Of a DNA stretch of 11,554 nt, positions 1-5,957 are shown piece after piece. A model generated the notes under the pieces. It saw only the letters and a program-made list of their open reading frames with translations. It was not told the origin of the DNA and ran no database searches. Both the position numbers and the translations under genes were made by a program. The stretch is taken from the NCBI GenBank assembly GCA_943354525.1, contig CALRCI010000018.1, positions 1 through 11,554 of the forward strand, in the 5' to 3' direction. This DNA comes from Candidatus Nomurabacteria bacterium (GTDB lineage Bacteria > Patescibacteriota > Minisyncoccia > Phycocordibacterales > UBA9973). Within the stretch, counting starts at the first letter, position 1. Each line of letters starts with the position of its first letter.

Positions 1-2
1 AT

Positions 3-1553
3 CGCGGTACGATTTATTTCACACGCAAAGATGGTTCGCTCGTCCCTGCAGCGACACTTTCATCCGGCTACAAAATCGCCATAGTACCGAAGAAGATCAT
101 TGATCCAGAAGCGATCTATACGGCGCTTGCCGATGTCATCGATATGGATCTGACACATGGTGAATTCATTGCTCGTGCGAATAAATCAGGCGATCCATAT
201 GAAGAAATTGCTACCCATGTGAGCAAAGAGCTTGCCGACCAGATCTCGGCACTCAAACTCGCGCCGGTGTCTGTCTACCAGCAGAAGTGGCGATTCTATC
301 CGGGTAATTCGCTGGCTGCGCGGACGATCGGTTTTGTCGCGTATCAAGGCAATACGCTCTCCGGCCGATATGGCATCGAGCGCATGTACAATGACGTCCT
401 CAATCATGCCGACGATGCATCCGGCAAAAATCTTTTCGCGCAAATATTTTCTGATGTGAAGAGCACGGTCTTCCAGAGTTCGGGTTTGCAAGGCGATGTC
501 GTAACCACGCTCGAACCCACGGCCGAACAATATTTAGAGAAAACACTCCAAGGCGTTTCCGATACATGGCATCCGGATGTCGTGGGCGGCATCGTCATCA
601 ATCCGAAGACGGGTGAGATTCTCGCCATGAATGCTCTGCCGGATTTCGATCTCAATTCGTTTGGTGATGTGCGTGATCCCGCGCAGTTTGCCAATCCAAT
701 GGTCGAGCATGTGTACGAGCTCGGTTCGGTGGTGAAGACGCTCACCTTTGCGGCAGGCCTCGATGCCGGAGTCATCACGCCGCAGACGACGTACAATGAC
801 ACTGGCTATATCATTCTCAACAACAAGCGCATCAACAACGACGACAAACTCGATCGCGGTACGACGACGATGCAGCAAGTGCTCAATATGTCGCTGAACA
901 CTGGCGCGATTTTCGTCCAGCAAAAACTGGGCGATGATGCATTCCGCACCTATATGTACAAATTCGGTCTCAATGAAAAGTCGGGCATCGACATGCCAAA
1001 TGAAGCCCGCGATCTCGTCGGCAATCTCACCAGTCCGCGAGATGTCGAGTACGCGACCGCATCGTTTGGACAGGGTATCGCACTCTCGCCAGTCTCAGCC
1101 GTTCGCGCCTTCTCCGTCATTGCCAATGGTGGGACGCTTATCACTCCTCATCTCGCGAAGGAAATCCGCTATCCCGATGGCACAGCCAAGGAACTGACCT
1201 ATCCGACCAAAGACACTGGTCTCTCGTCGGCGGCACTTCTCACGCTTGCTCGCATGATGACCAATAGCGTAGATACATCGCTCCTCGGCGGCAGTGCCAA
1301 ACTCGACCATTACAGCGTGGCGGCGAAGACCGGTACGGCTCAAATTGCGAAAGACGACGGCAGCGGGTATTATGAGGACCGGTACTTGCACTCGATCTAT
1401 GGTTTCTTCCCGTCATACGATCCGCAGTTCCTCGTACTACTCTTCCAGGTCAATCCGAAGAGTTCGGGCTTCTCGGCGTCGACACTTGGTAAGCCCTTGC
1501 TCTCGCTCGCCAACCAATTGCTCGTCTATTACAACGTACCGCCTGACCGCTAA
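3..1553 (+). CDS. Class B penicillin-binding protein (FtsI/PBP2-type transpeptidase), 5' end outside window
   Basis: A peptidoglycan D,D-transpeptidase that cross-links stem peptides on the outer face of the membrane. The frame is open from base 3, so the gene starts before the window and the first internal ATG (144) is not the start; 516 residues are visible. The first visible residues (RGTIYFTRKDG) match the RGxIYDRNG region that follows the N-terminal membrane helix in this family, so the helix itself is missing here. All three catalytic motifs are present. SVVK, with the nucleophilic serine, is at bases 726-737. SLN (the SxN motif) is at 891-899, and KTGT starts at 1326. The stop TAA overlaps the ATG of the murF-like gene (TAATG), which indicates translational coupling. 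FtsI (septal) versus PBP2/MrdA (elongation) cannot be settled without the N-terminus. The ftsA/ftsZ cluster later in the window and the adjacent murF make FtsI likelier. Confidence 0.9.
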   Translation, partial: RGTIYFTRKDGSLVPAATLSSGYKIAIVPKKIIDPEAIYTALADVIDMDLTHGEFIARANKSGDPYEEIATHVSKELADQISALKLAPVSVYQQKWRFYPGNSLAARTIGFVAYQGNTLSGRYGIERMYNDVLNHADDASGKNLFAQIFSDVKSTVFQSSGLQGDVVTTLEPTAEQYLEKTLQGVSDTWHPDVVGGIVINPKTGEILAMNALPDFDLNSFGDVRDPAQFANPMVEHVYELGSVVKTLTFAAGLDAGVITPQTTYNDTGYIILNNKRINNDDKLDRGTTTMQQVLNMSLNTGAIFVQQKLGDDAFRTYMYKFGLNEKSGIDMPNEARDLVGNLTSPRDVEYATASFGQGIALSPVSAVRAFSVIANGGTLITPHLAKEIRYPDGTAKELTYPTKDTGLSSAALLTLARMMTNSVDTSLLGGSAKLDHYSVAAKTGTAQIAKDDGSGYYEDRYLHSIYGFFPSYDPQFLVLLFQVNPKSSGFSASTLGKPLLSLANQLLVYYNVPPDR

Positions 1554-2851
1554 TGCAAAATCATTTCAAAAAAATCATTACGACACTCATCACGCTCGAA
1601 GCACGGCTCGTACAGAAACGATATTACCCGACCGTCGTGGCTGTGACGGGAAGTATCGGCAAGACGTCTACGAAGGATGGATTGTTTACAATGCTGACCG
1701 AATTCGTGCATGTGAGAAAAAGCCAGAAAAGTTTCAACTCCGACACAGGCGTACCGCTTTCAATTCTCGGCTTGCCAAATGCATGGACGAATCCGGTGCT
1801 CTGGGTTTGGAATCTCATACGCGGAGCAAGTCAAATCATCTACACGCAGTATCCGAAATGGCTCGTGCTTGAAGTCGGTGCGGACAAGCCGAATGATATC
1901 CGCGATGTGGCGAAGTGGCTCAAACCAAATATCGTCGTGATCACGAAGTTTCCGGAAATCATGGCGCACATCGAATTTTTCGAATCACGCGATGCCGTGA
2001 TCAACGAGAAAGCGTCGCTCGCCGAAGCTCTGTCAAAAGACGGCTTGCTCATTCTCAACGCCGATGATGCTGACGTGCTCGCACTTCGCAATCGCGTACT
2101 TTGTCGCACACTGACGTATGGCGTTTCAAAAGAAGCCACGGTGCGGCTTGTATCAAAAGAATTGCTCTACGCTCCGCGTGACGGCGCCGTATTTCCATCC
2201 GGTATCAAACTCGAAGTCGACGTCGCCGGCACGCATGTCACGCTCATGATCGATGGCGCGCTCGGCGACAGCCACTCCATGGTCGTGCTCGCATCGCTCG
2301 CACTCGCATATGGACGCAACTTTGATATTTTTCGCGCAGCACGCGCGCTTGAACGCTATGCAACTCCGCCCGGCCGCCTCTCGCTCATCGATGGACGCAA
2401 TCAATCGCTCATCATCGATGACACGTACAATTCATCTCCCGAAGCGGCAATCCATGCGCTCGGAATTCTGAAAAGTTTGAAAACGAAAGGCAGAAAAATC
2501 GCCGTCCTTGGTGACATGCTCGAGCTCGGCAAACTCGCCGTTGAAGCTCACAAGGGCGTCGGTAAAGTCGCCGCTGACTCAGTAGATATGCTCATCACCG
2601 TCGGTATCCGAGCCACCCATATCGCCGAAAACGCCTTTATGTTTGGTCTCGGGAAGGACAAGGTCATCGAAGCCCGTGATGCCTACCAGGCAGGGGAAAT
2701 CGTGCGGGAAATGCTCTCTATAGGCGATATTGTGCTCGTAAAAGCCTCCCAAGGCATCCGCCTCGAACGAACCGTAGAAATGCTTATGGCGAAGCCTGAA
2801 GAGGCCAAAGAGCGGCTGGTAAGGCAGGAGAGGGAGTGGAAGAAGAGATAA
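1553..2851 (+). CDS. murF: MurF-type ligase (UDP-MurNAc-tripeptide:D-Ala-D-Ala), lacking the usual N-terminal domain
   Basis: A cytoplasmic ATP-dependent Mur ligase that adds D-Ala-D-Ala to the UDP-MurNAc peptide, the last soluble step of peptidoglycan precursor synthesis. In the 432 residues one can see the ATP loop TGSIGKTSTK (32-41), LEVGADKPNDI (106-116, the MurF E-x-GA motif), the ITK...H139IEFF segment, NADD (169-172), DDTYNSSPEA (289-298), LGDMLELG (319-326) and VLVKASQGIRLE (394-405). The last three are specific to MurF within the Mur family. In typical MurF proteins the P-loop lies about 100 residues in, after the UDP-sugar-binding domain. Here only 31 residues precede it, and they read as a basic helix, not that fold. 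The start ATG overlaps the previous stop by one base and has no Shine-Dalgarno sequence, so expression probably depends on the upstream gene. No terminator is visible after the stop. Confidence 0.85.
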   Translation: MQNHFKKIITTLITLEARLVQKRYYPTVVAVTGSIGKTSTKDGLFTMLTEFVHVRKSQKSFNSDTGVPLSILGLPNAWTNPVLWVWNLIRGASQIIYTQYPKWLVLEVGADKPNDIRDVAKWLKPNIVVITKFPEIMAHIEFFESRDAVINEKASLAEALSKDGLLILNADDADVLALRNRVLCRTLTYGVSKEATVRLVSKELLYAPRDGAVFPSGIKLEVDVAGTHVTLMIDGALGDSHSMVVLASLALAYGRNFDIFRAARALERYATPPGRLSLIDGRNQSLIIDDTYNSSPEAAIHALGILKSLKTKGRKIAVLGDMLELGKLAVEAHKGVGKVAADSVDMLITVGIRATHIAENAFMFGLGKDKVIEARDAYQAGEIVREMLSIGDIVLVKASQGIRLERTVEMLMAKPEEAKERLVRQEREWKKR

Positions 2852-2858
2852 GGCAGGA
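2820..2858. repeat. 10-bp direct repeat at the murF/island junction
   Basis: TAAGGCAGGA occurs at 2820-2829 and again at 2849-2858, 29 bp apart. The second copy contains the murF stop codon and sits where the sequence turns from about half GC to strongly AT-rich. I see no matching copy near the other island edge (4894-4945), so this is not evidence of a target-site duplication for the island as a whole. Confidence 0.4.
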
Positions 2859-2878
2859 TTTGTTCTAAAAATAGAAAT

Positions 2879-2891
2879 TATAATGTATAAT
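2879..2891 (+). promoter_or_regulatory. Overlapping TATAAT -10 boxes ahead of the small island gene
   Basis: Two perfect TATAAT hexamers lie at 2879-2884 and 2886-2891. No good -35 is visible: the best is TTCTAA, 17 bp upstream of the second box. A start site about seven bases after the second box falls near 2898, four bases before the ATG at 2902, so the transcript would be almost leaderless. The local AT-richness makes chance matches likely. Confidence 0.4.
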
Positions 2892-2901
2892 ATCGACATA
2901 T

Positions 2902-3075
2902 ATGGCTCAGGATAACTTTAGAAGAAAAAGATCAGATACTCATGTGGGTTCAGTTGAAAAAAAATACAACGTTAATTTTGATGTGCGTTCTGACATGAAG
3001 CTTGGGAAATTTTTAAAAGAAAATGGTTTTCCTTCACTTAGTAAGGCACTAAAACAAGCAGAAAAAAAGAAATAA
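2902..3075 (+). CDS. Small basic protein, possible ribbon-helix-helix DNA-binding/antitoxin-like protein
   Basis: This 57-residue gene runs from ATG to TAA. The first 20 residues are polar and basic. The rest follows the ribbon-helix-helix pattern: a strand (YNVNFDVR, 22-29), a helix (about 30-40), the turn NGFPS (41-45) and a second helix (about 45-56). That is the Arc/MetJ arrangement common in antitoxins and small repressors. This is judged from the pattern only; I do not recognise a named family. It ends four bases before the next gene, so the two are almost certainly co-transcribed, in the order antitoxin then toxin that many such modules use. There is no Shine-Dalgarno sequence; a TATAAT box ends ten bases before the start codon. 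Codon use is as AT-rich as the next two genes and unlike murF. The ORF is convincing; the function is tentative. Confidence 0.6.
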   Translation: MAQDNFRRKRSDTHVGSVEKKYNVNFDVRSDMKLGKFLKENGFPSLSKALKQAEKKK

Positions 3076-3079
3076 AATT

Positions 3080-3589
3080 ATGATTTTCGAAAACGCAAAG
3101 CGGAGATTGCATGCGGTTGGGGTTTTGTTGGAAAATATTTCCGCGACGGGTATTAGTAATAATACTAAATCTTCTTACTATAGATCTGTTCTAATCCTTC
3201 TTTCAACTATTGTTGAAGGTTTAGTTTATGAGTTAGTTAGGAGATCTACAATTAGTACTGGTCATGTAGTTGATGAAAAAACGGAGCATGCAGAAAAGTA
3301 CAAAATTCCTGCAGCAGTTTTAGGTGCAAAGAATGACTATTATCTTTGCGAAAAGACAAAAAAGAAAGTGTTAATTGCTGACAATGGAGTTACTTTTGGG
3401 GTACTAAATAATTATTTAAAAAATAAAAGAATAGTTTCTTTAGCAGAATATAAGTTACTTGACTGGTCAAGAAAAGAAAGAAATAAATTACATTTACAAA
3501 GTCTAACCTTACCAGATACTGGATATACGAAATCCAAGATAGATAAAATGGGTAGTGCTGTATTTTTTTTACTTAAAAAAATGACTTAA
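3080..3589 (+). CDS. HEPN-like protein of unknown function, toxin or defence candidate
   Basis: A 169-residue, mostly helical protein. Its N-terminal half contains a helix pair around NTKSSYYRSVLILLSTIVEG (28-47), resembling the first helices of HEPN domains. Near the C-terminus, WSRKERNKLHLQSL (129-142) holds R131-x6-H138, with an R134-N135 pair inside. This fits the R-x4-6-H signature of HEPN ribonucleases, in which the polar residue after the arginine is often Asn. HEPN proteins are common as toxins and as effectors in abortive infection. It has no signal peptide or membrane segment. It lies four bases downstream of the small RHH-like gene and converges on the KAP NTPase with a two-base gap. 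The start ATG has no Shine-Dalgarno sequence and probably depends on coupling. It is strongly AT-rich compared with the flanking core genes. The HEPN assignment is inferred from one motif plus helical character. Confidence 0.55.
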   Translation: MIFENAKRRLHAVGVLLENISATGISNNTKSSYYRSVLILLSTIVEGLVYELVRRSTISTGHVVDEKTEHAEKYKIPAAVLGAKNDYYLCEKTKKKVLIADNGVTFGVLNNYLKNKRIVSLAEYKLLDWSRKERNKLHLQSLTLPDTGYTKSKIDKMGSAVFFLLKKMT

Positions 3590-3591
3590 AA

Positions 3592-4893
3592 TTATAAGTG
3601 TAATCTTATGTAGTCAATATATTTCCCTAGTTTAACCATATTTTCAATATATCTTGGCGCTGAAGCTTCTCTGCCTGTACGTATAGGATGCTGTACTAAT
3701 ATACTTTTAATTTTATCTCGGTCTACAGCATTAAATGACCCTAGTGCGTTTATGGCCTTATTTAGTTCCTGTTCATAAGAACTATGGGCATTATTAGTAC
3801 TCGCGACAGCGTAATCCAAAAGTCTTCGTAGTAGTATTGTGGGTTCATCATTTAAAAAAATATGAGGGAATTTATTCAATAAAAATGAAGCAACAAAAAT
3901 ATATTCCAAGTTTAGATTTGTTTGATCCTCAGATATTTCTCTCTGTAATTCTTTTGACAAAGAAATAACCATTCCAAATTGGTGCAAAATCTGTTTCGCT
4001 CGTCTTGGCTCCTTTGCTTGATTTTTTAAGAAATTAAGAAAATACTTCTCCTGTTCCTCGGTGTAATTAATAGAATGCACACTTAAAATATCATTTATGA
4101 CCCCTTTTAAATTTACAGTTGGTAATTCAAAATAATAGTGAATTATTTTTGATAAATATTCATCTCCATACGCATAATGTAAACCATATTTTTTATCAAT
4201 CATTTCACTTATTATACGTCGATCGATTGCTAACACGAATAATGTATTATCGACTGATAAAAAGTTTTTAATTGCCTCAAGTAGTTTTACGGAATTTTCA
4301 GGTAAACATCTATCCAAATCATCTATAAAAATAACCAATTTTTCTGAATCTGATTTCTTTAAAGCCTTTTTTATTATATTTTCAAACTCTTTTTTGAATC
4401 CTTCAATTTTATCTATCCAAATTTCATATTCAGAATACATTTTCTTCTCAAGAAAATTAAAATCCTCAGTCGCAGCTTTTCCTGTTTCAATAATATTGGA
4501 AGTTACTGGAAATTTTCGAGCAACACCCGCGGTAATAACTGAGAGATCTATTAATAACTTTTTCCATATCTTTTTATCTGATAACCCACATTGATTTTGG
4601 ATATTTTTTAGCAAAGCAAACAATAGACTCTTTTCATCCGTGTATTCATATTTCCAAGTTTCAAAATAAACAGTGGAAATACGCTGATATTTTTTCTCAA
4701 CATCGTCTTCTATATGTTTAATAAGATAATGGAGCATTGTTGATTTACCACTACCCCAATTACCGTAAAGACCAAAACAGTTAGGTAGTTCCATTTCAAG
4801 TAGAACGTTATCAAGAATATTTTTAGATAAAGTAAAATATCCAAACTTATCTTTCTCAAAATCCTTTAAGTGTTTCTCGGTTTGAAATTTCAT
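3592..4893 (-). CDS. KAP-family P-loop NTPase
   Basis: A 433-residue STAND-like P-loop NTPase of the KAP family (named after Kidins220/ARMS and PifA). Walker A is GNWGSGKST (44-52). Walker B is LVIFIDDLDRC (186-196), with the DDLDRC signature of KAP proteins. FETWKYEY (78-85), LFVLAIDRR (218-226) and the EPRRAKQIL segment (295-303) are also family features. Many KAP proteins carry membrane helices between Walker A and B. Here that stretch has only a weakly hydrophobic patch (about 113-125), so the protein is probably soluble. The C-terminal ~130 residues are helical and unassigned. PifA excludes phage T7, and KAP ATPases recur in defence loci, so a defence role is plausible but not shown. The gene starts 53 bases downstream of tRNA-Glu on the same strand with no terminator between, so it may use the tRNA promoter. 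It is AT-rich and probably acquired. Confidence 0.88.
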   Translation of the reverse strand: MKFQTEKHLKDFEKDKFGYFTLSKNILDNVLLEMELPNCFGLYGNWGSGKSTMLHYLIKHIEDDVEKKYQRISTVYFETWKYEYTDEKSLLFALLKNIQNQCGLSDKKIWKKLLIDLSVITAGVARKFPVTSNIIETGKAATEDFNFLEKKMYSEYEIWIDKIEGFKKEFENIIKKALKKSDSEKLVIFIDDLDRCLPENSVKLLEAIKNFLSVDNTLFVLAIDRRIISEMIDKKYGLHYAYGDEYLSKIIHYYFELPTVNLKGVINDILSVHSINYTEEQEKYFLNFLKNQAKEPRRAKQILHQFGMVISLSKELQREISEDQTNLNLEYIFVASFLLNKFPHIFLNDEPTILLRRLLDYAVASTNNAHSSYEQELNKAINALGSFNAVDRDKIKSILVQHPIRTGREASAPRYIENMVKLGKYIDYIRLHL

Positions 4894-4901
4894 ATATAAA
4901 G

Positions 4902-4907
4902 TTTATA
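4902..4907 (-). promoter_or_regulatory. Weak -10-like box before the KAP NTPase gene
   Basis: On the minus strand TATAAA ends eight bases before the ATG at 4893, which would again give a leaderless transcript. No -35 element is visible at normal spacing, and the region is AT-rich, so this is only a possibility. Read-through from the tRNA promoter is the alternative. Confidence 0.25.
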
Positions 4908-4923
4908 TAAATTAAGAATAAGT

Positions 4924-4937
4924 TATCCATGTGGATA
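4924..4937. repeat. Inverted repeat TATCCA-TG-TGGATA with DnaA-box resemblance
   Basis: Perfect 6-bp arms are separated by two bases, between the tRNA 3' end and the NTPase gene. The minus strand reads GTATCCACA, eight of nine matches to the DnaA box TTATCCACA. The plus strand reads TTATCCATG, seven of nine. It could be an operator for the NTPase gene or coincidence; no cluster of further boxes is present. Confidence 0.3.
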
Positions 4938-4945
4938 CAGTATTG

Positions 4946-5017
4946 TGACCCTACGGAGAGTCGAACTCCGGTTGACGGATTGAGAACCCGCTGTCCTAAC
5001 CACTAGACGATAGGGCC
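4946..5017 (-). tRNA. tRNA-Glu (anticodon CTC)
   Basis: A complete cloverleaf can be drawn on the minus strand. The acceptor stem is GGCCCTA with TAGGGTC (one G-U pair). The D-arm contains TAGTGGTTAGG. The anticodon stem GCGGG/TCCGT encloses the loop TTCTCAA with anticodon CTC, which reads GAG. The variable loop has four bases. The T-arm is CGGAG/CTCCG around TTCGACT. The discriminator base is A, and CCA is not encoded. Its 3' end faces the AT-rich island, a usual position for integrated DNA, but I see no copy of the tRNA 3' end at the far island edge and no integrase. Confidence 0.95.
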
Positions 5018-5033
5018 GTCTGTGAACTCATTC

Positions 5034-5062
5034 AAAATACCAGATTTCGGCTTATTTCTCAA
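5034..5062 (-). promoter_or_regulatory. Promoter of the tRNA-Glu gene
   Basis: On the minus strand TTGAGA (5062-5057, five of six matches to TTGACA) is followed after exactly 17 bases by TATTTT (5039-5034, four of six to TATAAT). Transcription would begin near 5027, giving a leader of about ten bases before the mature tRNA. The -35 overlaps a small 7-bp hairpin (arms 5047-5053 and 5061-5067). Confidence 0.6.
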
Positions 5063-5090
5063 GCCGATACTAGAAAAATCTATCCAAAAG

Positions 5091-5098
5091 TGTATAAT
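5091..5098 (+). promoter_or_regulatory. TGTATAAT -10 element for the GlmU-like gene
   Basis: A perfect TATAAT (5093-5098) ends six bases before the ATG at 5105, placing the expected transcription start at or next to the A of the start codon. There is no recognisable -35. The same octamer TGTATAAT occurs at 2884-2891 ahead of the small island gene. This position argues for a leaderless mRNA and for ATG 5105 over the in-frame GTG at 5090, which overlaps the promoter. Confidence 0.5.
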
Positions 5099-5104
5099 CG
5101 CCGT

Positions 5105-5851
5105 ATGCAGAAATTTTCGATAATTATTCTCGCGGCGGGGCACGGTAAACGGATGCAGTCCGATTTACCAAAGGTGCTTGTGCCGTTCAAGGGCAAGCCG
5201 ATGATCCGGCATTTGCTCGAAGCAGTGGCGGATTCGGGACTCTGTGAGCTACCGACGATCGTCGTGGGCAAGATGGCCGAGACCGTCATGGATGCGCTCG
5301 GCACCGGCTATGAGTATGTATTCCAGCAAGAACAGCTTGGTACTGGTCATGCCGTCATGGCGGCCGAGAAGAATTTGCGCGGCAAGTCCGACAATGTCCT
5401 CGTACTCTATGGCGACCAGCCGACCGTGACGCGCAAGATGATTGAGAATCTCGCGCGTACGCACGTCGAACAGGACTGTGTGCTGACGATGGGTACGGTA
5501 ACACTACCGGATTTTGAAGATTGGCGCGACCACTTCAAACTATTCAGCAGGATTATTCGCGATGAAAAAGGCGATATTCTCCGTAGTGTGGAATTCAAAG
5601 ATGCGACGGAGACAGAGAAAGAAATTCTCGAAGTAAATCCAGCATTCTTCTGCTTCAAATCGGCATGGCTCTGGAATCATCTCCATGAGATCAGAAATGA
5701 GAATACGCAGAAAGAATACTATCTGACCGACCTCATCAAAGCCGCGACTGATGAAGGGGAACGGATTGCATCGTTTCAAGTAGAGCCAAAGGACGCGTTG
5801 GGTATTAATACGAAGGAACATTTGGAATTACTAGAGAAAGTTATGGATTAG
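5105..5851 (+). CDS. glmU: GlmU-like UDP-N-acetylglucosamine pyrophosphorylase, single domain
   Basis: A nucleotidyltransferase predicted to make UDP-GlcNAc from GlcNAc-1-phosphate and UTP, feeding peptidoglycan and glycan synthesis. The 248 residues contain LAAGHGKRM (9-17) with K23 (the G-x-G-x-R-M...K nucleotide-binding signature), QLGTGHA (78-84, highly characteristic of GlmU), YGDQP (102-106, metal-binding Asp), EFKDA (163-167), EVNPAFFCF (176-184) and NTQKEYYLTD (200-209). It stops after GINTKEHLELLE, where GlmU would continue into the left-handed beta-helix acetyltransferase domain, so only the uridylyltransferase half is present. ATG 5105 is preferred because the upstream in-frame GTG (5090) overlaps a TATAAT box. 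The stop TAG is the first unit of a heptamer-periodic array leading to a terminator shared with the convergent trxB. Another sugar-1-phosphate specificity is possible. Confidence 0.82.
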   Translation: MQKFSIIILAAGHGKRMQSDLPKVLVPFKGKPMIRHLLEAVADSGLCELPTIVVGKMAETVMDALGTGYEYVFQQEQLGTGHAVMAAEKNLRGKSDNVLVLYGDQPTVTRKMIENLARTHVEQDCVLTMGTVTLPDFEDWRDHFKLFSRIIRDEKGDILRSVEFKDATETEKEILEVNPAFFCFKSAWLWNHLHEIRNENTQKEYYLTDLIKAATDEGERIASFQVEPKDALGINTKEHLELLEKVMD

Positions 5852-5882
5852 GTTCTAGTAACTAGTTTCTAGTGATTAGTAA
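5848..5882. repeat. Left heptamer-periodic CTAG array
   Basis: Five units of the form YTAGnnn repeat exactly every 7 bp (TTAG or CTAG at 5848, 5855, 5862, 5869, 5876). The first TAG is the stop codon of the GlmU-like gene. As seven is not a multiple of three, the repeated TAGs fall in all three frames. It is an imperfect inverted partner of the array at 5926-5957. Confidence 0.8.
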
Positions 5883-5888
5883 GCCAGC

Positions 5889-5919
5889 AAAAATACCGAG
5901 GTAATGCCTCGGTATTTTT
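5889..5919. terminator. Bidirectional intrinsic terminator between glmU-like and trxB genes
   Basis: A perfect 13-bp hairpin: AAAAATACCGAGG (5889-5901), loop TAATG, and the reverse complement at 5907-5919. The A5/T5 ends provide a U-tract in either direction, which suits the convergent genes on each side. Confidence 0.85.
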
Positions 5920-5925
5920 GTATTA

Positions 5926-5957
5926 CTAGAACCTAGTCACTAGCTACTAGAAACTAA
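5926..5957. repeat. Right heptamer-periodic CTAG array
   Basis: CTAG occurs at 5926, 5933, 5940 and 5947, then CTAA at 5954, exactly every 7 bp. On the minus strand the outermost unit supplies the TAG stop codon of trxB (5956-5954). The array is roughly the mirror image of 5848-5882 about the central terminator, so the whole 110-bp spacer could fold into one long imperfect hairpin. Confidence 0.8.

Noticed and set aside
2820..2858. TAAGGCAGGA direct repeat as a target-site duplication of the island
   Set aside because: Both copies are on the same side of the island and one lies within coding sequence. There is no copy at the right edge.
2852..4945. Island as an integrase-mediated element inserted at the tRNA-Glu 3' end
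   Set aside because: The position fits, but no integrase gene is present and the tRNA 3' sequence is not repeated near 2852. The acquired nature rests only on base composition and gene content.
5047..5067. Hairpin between the tRNA and the GlmU-like gene as a terminator
   Set aside because: The stem is only 7 bp with a 7-base loop and lacks a U-tract on either strand. It overlaps the tRNA promoter -35 instead.
5090..5104. GTG start for the GlmU-like gene
   Set aside because: It overlaps a perfect TATAAT box and adds only MYNRR before the normal family start.
5848..5957. CTAG arrays as a CRISPR or classical tandem repeat
   Set aside because: Units are 7 bp with degenerate spacers, no spacer-length sequences and no cas genes.
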